A stretch of DNA of 64,000 nucleotides from Neckera pumila (Eukaryota > Streptophyta > Bryopsida > Hypnales > Neckeraceae). Positions 12,021-24,668 of the stretch are shown here, in pieces. Every line of letters starts with the position of its first letter. Position 1 is the first letter of the stretch. The stretch spans positions 16,368,001 to 16,432,000 of the forward strand of contig OZ018415.1 of assembly GCA_963969595.1 (NCBI GenBank), given 5' to 3'. The position numbers were made by a program, and so were the translations under genes. Under the pieces are notes generated by a model. The model was not told the origin of the DNA. It did no database searches and saw nothing but the letters and a program-made list of their open reading frames with translations.

Positions 12021-12720
12021 GCACAATCCGGGAGATCTCAATGTAACAAAACAAAACAAATAGGTCTCTAAATATTGGTAAAAAAACCATGCTAACTTAA
12101 TATATGGATAATTATGATAAGTGGTCGGTGCAGAATTGGAGCCAAGTGTTTCATTCTGTGTCCGGCTCTAACTTAGCTAGAACATTCCTGGTTATTTAAA
12201 TTTTAAATTTCGCTGCATCAAATGCAACAGTTCACGCCTTCTGTTTGTATATTATACTTCCTCTTGTCGACATTCAACACTGTCTGCACTTGCAGACGCT
12301 GATCGCATCATGCCATTGCATGACACGGCAAATCTGTACGTACAAAAGTCCTGAAACCTCGGAATTAAAAATCTAAAAATTTGACTAAATGTGCACAAAC
12401 ATGTCTGTACACATCGACGGCTGGTGGGTATACCATCTCACGCGCCATAAGCATTTGGTTTTTTCATAGGAATTCCCCCGATATATATCTAAGTCGGCTT
12501 GACGATCTTGCTTAAAGATCAAGGAGAGTATATCTTGTCACTCTTTCGTTTCAATGCCTTCTGCAGTGGCGCCGTGAATTCCAGTGGATTTAGTTGCTGT
12601 TTTCTTAAAATTGTTTCAGTGCTGACACATTCGCCTCCTTGGAAGGTACGTCCATTTGTTAGTTTTTGTAAGTAAGCTTCATAGCTTGGCGATTCCGAAG
12701 CAAGTCGGTGCTGGAGAGGT

Positions 12721-13593
12721 ATGGCGATTCTGGATGGTGTGAAGATTAAGTCGGCGGAACTGGAAGAGAAGACAAAGCACGCTTTTGCTTTTGTTCATTA
12801 CCTTCATCCAACAAAAAGCCGCCGGGGCAAGAGGGAGGCCATAGTGAAAATGAAGACAATTGCCACAGGTGCAATTTCAGACTCATTTTCAGTACGCGTT
12901 GTATTTCATTCCAGTTTACTTCATATTCTTGAGACGCTGCTTGAATGAGCTAGCCAAGAAAAAAAATCTAGATTCTTTTGTGTCCACAATCTGAAGCTCA
13001 TGATTTGTCTGCAAGGGCGGGTGTGGCTTGCGTAAGAACTGTTTTGTTCCTTTCGTTTAGGGTTGGGTTGGCATGATTGCATCTGGGCTCATCTGGTAGA
13101 GGTTGACAACTGATTATATAGTTTCAAAAGTGGTCTTCATCTTCTTCAATTTTGAAGTGCTTCTAGGTCTATGTTTTGAGATCTAGTAGAAAGGGTGTAA
13201 TTTTATACTTTTTGGAGTGTTATGTTTCCATTGAACCCTCTTTGCTTCACAGCAGGATATTGGACGGTCTATTTGAGTTTGAGTGACACTTCAAAAAGGG
13301 TTCAGACGTGGAGAATCTTCTCAACCTAAGCATGGTTTGATGTTGCTGCAGAGAAGAGGAAAGCAAAGGTGAAAGCAATTAAGAGAGATTCTCAAGTTGC
13401 TGCAAAGAAGAGGAAAGCAAAGGAGAAAGCAGATAGGAAAGATTCTCAAAAGCGTAGGAGGCCCAGACACTACCACCTCAACCTCACCCTCAACAGATGC
13501 ACATGCTGGAGGTGCATCAGCGTTCTATGAGACAGATGAAATCACAACATCAATCCTGCGCACTTGATATCAAGGTATGGGACAGTAATTTCA
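12721..13593 (+). pseudogene. Unrecognised small ORF and lysine-rich duplicated coding remnant
   Basis: An ATG in good context (GAGAGGTATGG) opens a 75-codon frame starting MAILDGVKIKSAELEEK. It could splice at 12868 (CACAG|GTGCAA). Further on, 13350-13457 is a two-copy 54-bp tandem repeat. In one frame it encodes an 18-residue lysine-rich unit (core KRKAKEKA), but the following Gln/Pro-rich segment (PPQPHPQQMHM) is in a different frame and is separated from it by a stop. I do not recognise the family. It looks like a decayed gene. It may belong to the same old locus as the hAT transposase remnant downstream, but nothing in the sequence proves that. Confidence 0.3.
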
Positions 13594-13869
13594 CGTTTTT
13601 AACCATTTTTAACATATGTAGGATTGATTTTTGGAAAACCAATAGAGCAATGGAGAGATCGCTTTGGGTTCAAAGCTGCATTAGTTTAGATCAATGTTTT
13701 CTCCTACGATTGTGTGATCTTCTTACGCAATGAGATCAAACTACTGTCATTATGATTCTATGCATTTCTTATGTAACATTTAAAGTGGGAGGTTGTAGAC
13801 CACTCTAAGTCTAATTTCAATCTCTAAACCAATTTTGATTCAAAAATTAGAGTCTATCGATATTTAGCC

Positions 13870-15875
13870 AAGGCATGCTTCCAATAATTACAAAAAGTCC
13901 AACCAAGTGTATGAAAAGATGAGTAGCAAATTGGTAGCAGGAATCAGTATTGGAATAATAGAAGGGATAAGGTCTGTAATGGTTTTAGCATGGCCAGATT
14001 TCACATGAAAACCACATTGTTTTTGGAGAAAGCAAATAGTGTTGTTTTGGACAAAGCAAATAAACTTATTTGGGTACTTCTTTTACAGGAATTTGGAGAT
14101 TGCAGACCACGTGCTCATGTGAATTAATTCAACGCTTGTTCAAAACCACATGATTTGCCGAGAAAGCAAAGTCAGGCTTGTTCGCTTGCATCTCTCAGGA
14201 GTATTTACTTCCAGTCTCATCATTCTCAAGTAGCTTAGTTCATTCTTAAAGTTCCATTACTGAGTTTTCTGAGTGTTGAGTCTTGCAGCACCTGTCCAGG
14301 GATCTTGAAATCAAAGGTTAGCTGATATGCTACGTGAGAAGAGACGTACCCTCTTCCAATTTGTAGTTCAAAGTTATGAAAGGCTTTGTCCCTTTGCTTT
14401 GCAGCAACGAAGCTACGAGAAGCTCTGCGGCTTGCTTTAGAATGTAACAGCATTGAGGATTTGATTTATTTCTTGTTAGAAACTAACACTCAGTTATTTG
14501 AGTGGCAACGTTGTACATAAGAACCTACTCAATATTTCTCACTTGGTATTTCTCACTTTCACTGCAGATATAAGTTTTGTGTTGATCTCAGTTTCGATTC
14601 TTACAATTACAACTTTTTAAAAGAGGAGCGGTTTTGCCTCACACTCTAGCCAGTAAACTGAATGCCTGAAATCCTGAATAGTTGAATGGCTGGTGGTAGA
14701 AATCTTATAAGGTCTCATTGAAATTAATGCAGTGAATAAGCATCGCTGGCTCTGGCCACGAACGACGTCGCAGCAATTTCATGCTCATTTCACGATCTGG
14801 ATCATTACAATATAAGCTTTTCGGAGTTGCGTAAGAACATTTCATAGGAAGATACCATCTCTCGACTCTGCTTTCATTGCAGATTACAGTGACAAAACAG
14901 ATGGCAGAGCCAAAAACAAGCCTGATATGATAAGGTAACAAACTCTTCCATCTTAAGTACTCCGTACGTCATTTCGCTTTCAAAAGCAACCCCATGTTGT
15001 TTACATGTTAAAAATTACACCTTGGTTAATATGTTGTAATAGAGCATTATCATTAAGGTTGATCACTGGAGGGCGTATCAATCCTTGCGCTTCCTTTTCT
15101 GCAATTTGCAATTTTGTTGCCTCGACAGCAAAGAGGAGAAGGTTTGCCCTTAACAAAGGTACATTTACAATGAATGTGAAGAAGTTTGATTAGATTGCTT
15201 CCCCAAAAGCAAAGTTAGTGCAACAGAGATACTGTAGAGCCTGTAACGACAACAACTCCTCATGCGAATTAATACTTGTAACCAAATGATACACAAGAAA
15301 ATTCTTCTTTCCCTGGAGTGCTAATCCAATTTCAGTTTTGGAACGCAATTCTTATATTGGCTTCTTCTGCGGACCAGCTCTGGCACTCCCTTTTTAGAAA
15401 TCTTGAGATAACGGCCTGCTGTTGATTGTTGTTGAAAATTCCAAAAAAGGGAATTTGGGCTTCCAAATGGTCGAAACACATGAACAAAGAGATGTACTGT
15501 ACAGTACCCAAAAGTCTGCTCTTGCTCAAAAGAGCAACCGTTTTGAAGACGACTGCGTACAATCACCTAGATTTTGTAACATTCATAACAAGATAATAGT
15601 CAGCTTTGTTTGTGGCACTAATAGATTTCTGATAATAGTCAGTTTTGTTGGTTTGTGGGCTATTTCTTAACTTTATTTAATCAACTAGCATTTTCGTTGG
15701 CTCTTGGTTATGACAAGTCATTAATGCATGAGCTTGTCTTGTTTTGGCGTGTGTGCTTCCCCGTGAATGGATGGCGGACGGAAGCAACTCGGAAGCTACT
15801 GAGCACTAGCCAACCCATTTCCCTAGCCTTGTTTCCGGGGAATGGGTGATGATGCTCTAAGTCATACTTTAATCC
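13870..15875. other. Gene-free stretch with a block shared with 59.37 kb
   Basis: CCAACCAAGTGTATGAAAAG and the following 80 bases (13.89-13.98 kb) recur in diverged form at 59.37-59.46 kb. Otherwise there are only short unrelated open frames, no conserved protein and no RNA gene. Confidence 0.45.
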
Positions 15876-15879
15876 TTAA

Positions 15880-16442
15880 TCCCTAAAGGACCGGATGGAT
15901 GTCCATATTTCCAAAATTGTGCAAATCTATTATAAAATGCAACTTAGAAGAATATTTTAATGATGACTCTTAAACAGTAGTTGTAAAATGCTATTTATTG
16001 ATCACATCCATATGGTTAGATCAACAAAATTACATACCGATATTTTTCAATAAAATTTGAAGCTAGAAATTGGAAATTTGTTATAAAATCAATTGTAGAT
16101 TGAATATTTATGATTTTTAAAAGACTTTTTTTTTCCAGAAAGTTCAAAATATGGACTTCTGATTATAGTAATTTTTGAAGATTTTTATTTGATTTTTTTA
16201 TTCAAGTCATTTTTGAAGGGTCATTTTTTTAATTGAAAAAGTTACTTTTTAACGCTAGACCTCAATTGTGTCTTTGTCTAATTGTAACTCTTATTGTAAT
16301 ATATTGACTATTTCATGAATTGCATCTTCTAATATAAGAATCTTCAAACAAAATTGATGGATGAAAAAATGCATTTTAGTGAGTTTGGAATGTGTTTCCG
16401 TTCATTCATTGTTCAAAATCTGCACTCATGATCCTTTAGGGG
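15880..16442. mobile_element. TTAA-bounded element 2, 563 bp
   Basis: TTAA 15876-15879 is followed by TCCCTAAAGGACC. The right end GATCCTTTAGGGG is followed by TTAA 16443-16446. The ends are inverted repeats of the family type. It has no coding capacity. Confidence 0.7.
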
Positions 16443-17273
16443 TTAAAGGACGTAGCCCTATGACCTAGGTAATCACCAAAATTGCTCGGATTATTGGACC
16501 AATAGGTGCATTCTTTGTTTTGATAGTGAGCAATGAAATCATCCATCAATCACTTTTCGGCCTTAGCATCCTTCAAAGATTAAAGAGATGGATAAAACAT
16601 TTAGTAGATCAAAAGGTACACATTCAGTAGAAAATTTATGATTTAAGGAATGTGCACCTGACTTATCCCATTGAAGGTTTTCTTTAAGAGCATGTAGACC
16701 TACACCCCTAACTTAACACTATCCAAAATACGACTCCTACATTTGAACCAAAAAGTATCGCTAAAAATTAAATACTGATTACAAAAAAGTTTTCAATCAA
16801 AAAAGAAAGTCTCTAAGAGCCTAATGTTGATTTTTGGTACAAATAAAGATTGTACTTTGGAAATTCATAACTTATTCAAATGGTGTCCAAATAATGCATT
16901 GGGATTTCTTTCAATTGCCAATAAAATCCAATAAAATAAACTATGTAAACTTAGTGGTATATAATGATGATTGTAGGTGTGCATACCCATCAATGGGTTT
17001 TTTGTGCCTTCTTTGATCATTGAAATTCATATTTTAGATGTTGATATTTAAGCAGGATTCATCCTTGGTGCCTATACTCCTCATTCGTGATCTTGAATGT
17101 GTTTAAATTTTGCCCAAAAGCTAATAAAAAAATAAAGAGCTAAACATACATGGCAGATAATTAAAGACTTTTCAAGATTTGAGCAGTTTCACAAGCAGCT
17201 GTTAACAGACTTTGCAAATTCAAGTATTCATCCAAAAAAATTTAGCATTCATCCGCTACGTGCGTTGCATCCT

Positions 17274-17315
17274 GTTAGCTGAGATTATATCTCGGTTAGC
17301 TGAGATTATATCTCG
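17274..17315. repeat. Two tandem 21-bp units, each palindromic
   Basis: GTTAGCTGAGATTATATCTCG occurs twice back to back; each copy contains the palindrome GAGATTATATCTC. A telo-box-like GTTTAGGGTTTACC follows at 17375-17388. This could be a small regulatory region or coincidence. No gene downstream is identifiable except the hAT remnant. Confidence 0.5.
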
Positions 17316-18360
17316 GCCATTGATTTTTCATAGAGATAGCTGCATCAGAATCATTCATTTAGTAGGGGAATTGGGGTTTAGGGTTTACCTCGTCGGCTCT
17401 CCTTTAGCAGCTTCGTCTCCCTCCTGGTACTTGTTTTCCGCACCTGTACTGCTTTAGGGAATTGCGTTGCTTAGGATATTTTTTTGCCTAATCGTAGAAT
17501 CATGATTGTTGCTGTCATGGTGCAATCCAAGAGTGTTTCCGCAGTCTTGAGATGTTTGCCTTGAGTTCTGTAGGGCTGCAGATCTACAACTCTCAGACTC
17601 TCACATTGGTCTTTTACTTACTATTCAGGCTGGAAACAATTTCAAACATTCCTAAGTTTATGGCTCGCTTTCAAAGTCATTCATTAGAACAAAAATCAGC
17701 CCTCTGGAGGGCCGCTCTAATTTGACATGCCAAGCTATTTCAAGAACCTGGAAAAGTGTCCCTGGTGAGCAGACGGTGTTAGTATATTCTAGAGGGCCAA
17801 GAATGGTATGAACACCCAAATCAGGGAGAAATGCGCAACTTTTTCTCTTGGCGCTAGTTAGCGCATTAACCTCATGGTGGAGACATTGTCAAATTATCCA
17901 CTGATTTTCTGATTCGAAGGACTGTTCTAGTCTCTGTACTCTTACTTCTGTTGTAGTTACAAACGAAACTCTTTTTTGCAAGCCATAAAACTGTGTCAAA
18001 ACAAATTTGGCAGGATGCTCATTGACTAACTTAGTTTTACGGCATGCTGAATAAGCCACTTTGCTTGTTTGAACCAAACTTGATCTTTTTGATCTAAAAT
18101 GGCGGGAGTGTTGACCTTTTATGGAAACATTCAATCTACTATACCGTCAAATTTGCTCAATACAATGAGTTGGTGGGCTTGAAAAGTGCCGATCTGCTGA
18201 TGGAGTGGAGGCCTCTCGAGGGTGACAATGGCATTTCTCACCTTGTATACAATTCTGGCATCACTATAAATCTTTGCTCGTTGCCAACCACATTTTTGTA
18301 ACGCAAGAAGACTACAACCGCATGCAAGACAATGTAGAGCAAAGTTTGCCAATATGTTTT

Positions 18361-18625
18361 TCTTTTTTCAATTTTAGTTCTCATTTTCTGTTTGGATTCT
18401 TGCTTTGTTTCCATTTTTTCTTTCTTTCTTTGTTTCTATATTTCTTTTCTTTCTTTGTTTCCAGTTTTTTTTCTTTTATTGTTTTCAAATTTTTTTTCTT
18501 ACTTTCTTTCCAAAAAAAAATTTCTTGCTCTGTTTCCAAATTTTTTTCTTGCTTTATTTCCATCTTTTGTTCACTAATTTGCTTCCATCTTGTTTTGATA
18601 GGTTTGTTTCCATCTTGTTGTGCTT
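18361..18625 (+). repeat. Pyrimidine-rich low-complexity tract
   Basis: TTTC/TTTG microsatellite-like DNA with an imperfect repeating unit (TTGCTTTGTTTCCAT and relatives) lies just upstream of the hAT remnant. Open frames across it (Phe/Ser/Leu-rich on one strand, Lys/Glu-rich on the other) are products of the composition and not genes. Confidence 0.8.
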
Positions 18626-18689
18626 TGTGTCCATCTAGTTCTGATGGGTGGCTAATCGATTTTGACTTGTATGCTTGTTTGTGCCGCAG

Positions 18690-19301
18690 AGATTGCCCAA
18701 ATGCTTTGCAATGAATTAGACCAGAGGTTTCCTCAGCAAGCATTACTTGATGCTTTTCGGATAATATATCCCTAGTACTGAAAACAAGATGGGGCTAACT
18801 ATAGTTTCCATCAGCACTTGTCTGTACTCAAAGATTTCTACTGTCACGCCAAGATTCAAAGTGGTGGGATGTCTTTTACTGATGAGGACAAGTCTTATAC
18901 AGTGCCTGAGATGCTCTCAGCGGCAAACTTGGACAATTAACAGACCTTGTTCAAAATGACAATGAAATCAAATGCTGATACAGCATGTGCTCCGCCCTTC
19001 ACTGTGAATCTAGTCATAAAGCCCTAGAGAAACCTATTGTAGTCATGGCCTTTGAGCAACCTGGTCTCCGAGTTCTTCAAGATTGCCAAAATTGGATGTT
19101 GTATGGTCTTGGGCTCCATGGAGGATGAGCATTGTTTCAGCACTGAAATCATGCCCAAGAATCCACCTTGACAGATATTTGCCACTCGTGGTTCGCATAT
19201 TTGGATAGAAGTTTTAATCCTTGGAGAACTTTCCGTATAAGGAGGCAATGGATTCTTTGAAAAAGGCCGCCGTGAAGGTGGGCAGGCATGGAGATGTGTA
19301 G
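18690..19301 (+). pseudogene. hAT-type transposase C-terminal remnant, broken
   Basis: One frame reads AQMLCNELDQRFPQQALLDAFRIIYP, then QDGANYSFHQHLSVLKDFYC, then EFFKIAKIGCCMVLGSMEDEHCFSTEIMPKNP. This resembles the C-terminal dimerisation region of hAT-superfamily transposases, whose core is S-x-x-x-E-x-x-F-S. The frame is broken by stops at 18773, 18779, 18938, 19025, 19040 and 19169. The tail (FPYKEAMDSLKKAAVK) continues in a shifted frame from 19230 to a stop at 19299. An AG acceptor-like site precedes 18690. It is therefore an inactive relic. N-terminal parts (BED zinc finger, DDE residues) were not found. The assignment rests on remembered family motifs. Confidence 0.6.
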
Positions 19302-20258
19302 TCTTCAACTTGTCACTTGTGCATCAATATCCTCATGTTTTGGGATGCCTTAGTTTTCATGAGATTAAGCCAGTTCAACACCTCAAATTAACTTGATTTC
19401 CCTTGATCTTGAAAGGCTACTGTACTGTTGGGTTCTATTTTTTACTGTATCAAAAGCGGAACATAAGATGGAGGACGGGGAGTACAATCAAAGACCTAAA
19501 AGCTTTCAATGACTTCATCTTATTGTTTATTCTAACTTGTTTCACTAATGTAGTTTATTTATTTGTGTGCAGAACACTAGCACTGTACATGGGCAGTCTT
19601 GTAATTTTGCAAGAAAAGTTCAATTTTTTTGTTAGTGACAGCTTTCAATTTTGAGTGTTTGAATTTTACTTTGAAAGAAATGAGCATTCCAATGTGCGCA
19701 TTGACATTCTTTTGCCAAAAAAATTGCCATACAGTTTTGCACAAAGTCCTATATTTGGCAAATTCACATATTGAAATCTATAGGAAGGAGCAAATTCAGA
19801 CACTACAAACAACAGAAAATAGCATCTAGAATCTACTGAATTGCCTTGGGTGTCACAAACATGACTTTACTAGAGCAAACAAAATTTATCCATAATTCTA
19901 CCTAAGCATTTCAAAATTCTTTGCCTGGTTATACCACGGAATTAGGTGCTCGCAAAGATAGCCACCCCTACCGGCACGGAGCGAGCCTTTGAACTAGTTT
20001 GATAAAACCCTTTCTGAGATCGTTGCTCTTCATCATCTTCTTCGAAGCAGATAACAAGAGAGTGAACTAAGACCTTGAAACTCAGGCTTTGCATTATAGG
20101 TCAGAGAACTGTCTCATCTCTTTTATTTTATCTTATTTTTGATACAAGTGTGTTGAAGAACACACTGCAAGGGTTCCGTAAAGTAACTTAGATAGGCTGC
20201 TTTCACGCCAGATAAACACAACCTGCCACTAGGTATCAAACCCACAACCGCGTTTTAA

Positions 20259-20741
20259 CCCCTAAAGGTTTTTGACTATGATTTCACCAAAACCGCTCCA
20301 AAACTGCCATTTCTAATACAAGTATCAAATTTTAGAAAAATAACACTTTTCAGCTTATGTAACCGTAGGATCTTGTAGTACATTGGTTTAAGAAGATGGG
20401 GAAAAAATTTCAGAATTTTCCACCATGTAGATTGCAAGATAATAGTGTTTGAATTGACAAAAGTCCCTTTTTGATCACTGCAAAAATCCGGGCAGCTGCC
20501 CTTCACAAGGTCACATTTGTATGAAAAAATGTCCAAAATGCCCGCCGAGCAATGAAAATGACATATCATGCAATATCTTTTTAATCATGTAGTCAAAAGT
20601 TATGAAAATTATTGGGCCTTAAAGCTACTCCTCGGGAAAATGTTGTGTGAAAATTTCAAAGAAAAAAATTAAAAACTCTGCTTGTAGTGAGCTGCCCAAA
20701 AACGCTATGTTCTCAAAAAAGCATGTTCAGGGCTTTAGGGG
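20259..20741. mobile_element. TTAA-bounded element 3, 483 bp
   Basis: TTAA 20255-20258 is followed by CCCCTAAAGG. The right end GGGCTTTAGGGG is followed by TTAA 20742-20745. The family core appears as TAACCGTAGGATCTTGTAG. This is the shortest member carrying the core. No gene. Confidence 0.75.
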
Positions 20742-20745
20742 TTAA

Positions 20746-22672
20746 TTTTCATTTTTGACACAAATGAAACAACTTTGGTCTGATCACTTTAATGAACATA
20801 ACTTACTGTACATTAGGGGCTACTTCATTTACAAATTTTTGCTCCTAGGCAGTTTTCACTACCAAGTTCTTAAACTTCAATAAGCCATATCATGCTCAAA
20901 AATGAATCATTTTGCAAACCGCAAGTTGCATTGGAATTGTAGAAAAGAGTACTTTATCATCATAACAATTATGTACATGTGAAACACAAAATCGTACAAC
21001 ATTTTGGATGTTTTTTGTACACTATCTGTCATCTAGTAATACCACCTTTCATCAAAAAAATTGCTCGCATTCGATGGCACATGCTTGAAATGATTGTTTG
21101 TAGTTGTTATAGAGACACTTCATTCTATACCACTTGAATTGCTTGTATGATTTCTTGCTTATTATTCACCCCATTGCAAAAAAAAAACATTTTGTACTTA
21201 CTCCTTTGTGTGAATAGGAGATTCTCGAAGAAGGTCGACCATAACTTAACTTCCTTTGGAGCGATGCCGTGTTGGGCTGAAAATTATTACAATGTTTTGA
21301 TACTAAGTTAGAATTTTATTTCAGTGTGCAAGATGCTATTGTCGGTGCTTCATGTGTTGAAAAGAGACCGACCTTACTTGAAAAGAGACCCTATACCCTG
21401 TTGAGGATCCCAAGGAATGGATTCAATTTTTGAGTTCTCTTGGCGGTGGAAGTGTCCTTCTCTTTGGAAGTCCGCAAGGGACAAGTATAAATTACTGTAT
21501 AGCCCTTTCCCAATTGCGTCCTTGGCTTATCCAAGCGAGCTCAAGATTTGTGAGCTGAAATGTTGAAGATGTGTAGAGAGGGGATGCAATTGGAAAACTG
21601 AGGCAAAATACGGAGTAAGGTAACTACACTTAAAACCAACCGTGTTCTAATTGCGACCCCTATCTAGGAAGGACTGACATGTTGCTTGAAGTATGTTCTA
21701 CTGTCAATGATGAATTATGAAGGCTTAAATGGTTGCTTTAAGAGCATACTACCTTAATGGATATCAGGTAGTCTGCTCTAAAAGTGAGCAAGCTCATGAC
21801 ACAGATGTACATTTTGCTTTCTTCAATGTACTAGCAAAGTATAGTTCATAAAGTAGTCAGTTTTAGTGACCACTACGTTTCAGTAACTTCAAAAATTCGG
21901 AACTCATTCCACAAAGATCCAGAAAAGATGAAACAACTTGGGTTAGATGCCAATTCCATTCTTCTTCCTACAAAAGTTTACTGGAAATTATTTCAAGGAG
22001 TTTTAGCTTCCCTCAATAGGCAATCAGCTTTGGAATTGCATGCTTTCATTGGAAGGGTATCATATGTAGAAAGAGAATGTCCTTCAATTGACTGAATAAC
22101 TATATGAGCAAGTAATATTGGCTTCATTTTATAAAATGTTGGTTCCAGTAATCTCTAGGTTTGAACATGGCTATACATGAATTCTTGTGATGATACAATT
22201 CACATATATTGATCAATTTTGTATTAGATAACCGACGAGCCGCGGTAGCAGCGAGTAGGTTATCGGACATAACCAGTTTTTCACTTTTCAATCACAACCT
22301 TTGATCTCCGTGATCCAAGGGTGGAGGAAGCAAGTTGAGAGGAGAGAAGGTTATGAGTTGCATCTTGTAATGGCAATGGTGATGGGTTGCCAATGGGACG
22401 GTGCCATGTGAGTGTTGAAAACTCAACAACCGGTTATGTTGTTTGTTGTAAGCTCCTTTAACCCCTTCACGACTGGACATTCAAATTTCAAACAACAGAA
22501 GATGAAAGTAAACAGGTACCACCTGAAGCACACACAAAGTTTGGGTTTTTTTCAACAAGAGTTTCTACCAACCTATTGCTATTCATAAAAATTGCACTAG
22601 AGACCACTGCTCAGCTCGAAATTGATGCTAAATCATCAAGGGCAATCAGAATTCATGCCCAAGAAAAACTTC
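20746..22672. other. Gene-free stretch with one weak open frame
   Basis: I see no recognised gene. A stop-free frame from about 21382 to 21560 reads KETLYPVEDPKEWIQFLSSL and continues GGGSVLLFGSP. It has exon-like composition but matches no family I can name. Confidence 0.35.
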
Positions 22673-22675
22673 TAA

Positions 22676-22814
22676 GGGCCTCTTCACACTATGTCCGTCC
22701 AAGTCGAGAGTCCGTCGTTTCTACCAATCATATTGCAGGGTCCGTTGGTTCCACCAATCATATTGTAGAGTCCTATAGCCTCTCGACTTGGACGGCAATA
22801 GTGTGAAGAGGCCC
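22676..22814. mobile_element. Tourist-like MITE copy A, 139 bp, TAA duplication
   Basis: Terminal inverted repeats begin GGGCCTCTTCACACTATG. TAA flanks both sides (22673-22675 and 22815-22817). The interior has a direct repeat of about 30 bp containing ACCAATCATATTG. The element has the same length and sequence type as the copy at 24484-24622 but lies in the opposite orientation. No transposase is present. Confidence 0.85.
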
Positions 22815-23481
22815 TAACAACTCAAGATTGATGGAACTTGATGCAATAATCCAGTGATTCACTGCTCCCATATTTTGCTGCAGCTGTTTTCTGTGAAGTC
22901 TGATTCTTGAGCTGTTCTAGTCGGGGTGTACCAACCCCCAATTTTGTTTTCAATTAGTTTATCTTTTACACCTCTCGTATTATAGCTAATTTGGAGCCTC
23001 TTATTGCAAATATGAATTCAAATTCCCAAATTTTATCCTAATTGGCAAATAAAAAATTCTGGCATTTTCTGCAAGGGTAAATTGGGGACAAGCAAGGGGG
23101 GCGGTTCACCCCGGCCAGCTGTACTGGGCATCAATGACTGCATATAAGAACAAGAGGGCCGAAACTAACAGTGAGCATCAGGGCTCTATATTTTTGGCTT
23201 TCTGGTGCCAAATTGCACTAGAAAAAATAATATGGCTAGAAAATGGTAAAAGAAAATGTCAAAAACTTGGATGCAATCGCCAAAAAAAAATTCAAAGTAA
23301 AAAAAAAATTGGATGAAATCGCCAGATTGTGGATGAAAACTAAATTATAGACATGTGATATGTATATTTTCTATCTGATATGGATGAATGTTGAAATTTA
23401 AAGCACCATTGCAAAATCTTATATCGCCACTATGGCACTTCTTAAAAAATGAAAAAAAACAAAAATTGGTGAGCATTTTAA

Positions 23482-24391
23482 CCCCTAAAGGCCCACTGTT
23501 CCTTGGGGGAATTAACCGCATTTTGGGCAGGAACATACGGGCTGAATTTTTGTCCTAATTTTTTTAAACTTTTTTTTGTAGATAGAACAGTTCATTGGCT
23601 TCTTGGGAACATAATTTTTTCAATCGGTGCCCGGGAACAAAAATTATGCCCAAATAAGCTCAAAATAGGAGAAAAAGGCAGCAAAAAAGAATTCCAAAAT
23701 TTCAAATTTCAAATTTTTCTTCTCATAGATTATATTTTTGTACATGGAAAGCTCTAATTCATTCCATTTGGATTTGTTATGAGAAAGTTATGAATAATCT
23801 TGTTTTCTGGGCAGTTAGAGCATCTTCTAGATAAAAAAATTACTTGTAGAACTCAACTTTGAATGCAACTTTTACAATTTTTCAAAAAAAAAAGTTCCAC
23901 ATGGTTTAGCTTGCTTGCTAGAACAATCTCACCGTTGGGATTAGTGCCTTTTCATTCTATTTTAGAGATATCAATAATTTAGATTTTTCTTCTATCTTGT
24001 ACCTATTTCTACTTAACAATTTTTTTAAGTATGAAAATGAAGTTTTGTTGAATTTTTTTTCCCCCTTAGACTCTCAACTCAATTCTCCACCATAAAGCTT
24101 GAAAATCTTGTAGTGCAAAAATTAAAGTTAAGAAGTTTCAAAGTCAAATAATCTAGTCTTGCAATGTGCTGAGAAACTTGCTTTTTTCCCCTTAAACACA
24201 AATATCTTGCAGTTTTGTGAAATCAAAAATTCTGAAATTTTTTCCACACATTCTCATATTAGGTAGGTGTAAGATCCTACGGTGAGACGTGCTAAAAAAA
24301 TAATTTTTCAAATTTTTTTACTCTTTGCTAAAAAAAAAAAAAGAGCAGGTGAGTGTTTTTGGGCAGAAAAAAGGCCCAAGGCATTTAGGGG
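23482..24391. mobile_element. TTAA-bounded element 4, 910 bp, inverted relative to element 1
   Basis: TTAA 23478-23481 is followed by CCCCTAAAGGCCC. The right end GGCATTTAGGGG is followed by TTAA 24392-24395. The core is in the reverse sense (AGATCCTACGGT). The body is recognisably the reverse of the 10.2, 31.4 and 36.3 kb copies. Confidence 0.75.
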
Positions 24392-24483
24392 TTAACCTGA
24401 GTGAGGACTAGGCTATGGGTGATTTCAAATTTCTTCCTTTTGTACCAGTGTGAAAACTTGTCATATCCACCACAGATAACTTA

Positions 24484-24622
24484 GGGCCTCTTCACACTAT
24501 GGCCGTCCGAGTCAAGAGGCCGTGGGACCCTGCAATATGATTGGTGGAATCGACGGACCCTGCAATATGATTGGTGGAAACGACAGACTCTCAACTTGAA
24601 TGGCCATAGTGTGAAGAGGCCC
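24484..24622. mobile_element. Tourist-like MITE copy B, 139 bp, TTA duplication
   Basis: It has the same terminal repeats (GGGCCTCTTCACACTATG) and length as the 22.7 kb copy, inverted relative to it. TTA flanks both sides (24481-24483 and 24623-24625). The interior direct repeat contains CAATATGATTGGTGGAA twice. The TAA/TTA duplication points to PIF/Harbinger transposition. Confidence 0.85.
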
Positions 24623-24668
24623 TTACTGACCGATCAAAATAAAAGTAACGTCGGCAACCCCTTTCAGA

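Noticed and set aside
18274..18743. Phe-rich and Lys/Glu-rich overlapping open frames
   Set aside because: They are products of a pyrimidine-rich low-complexity tract.
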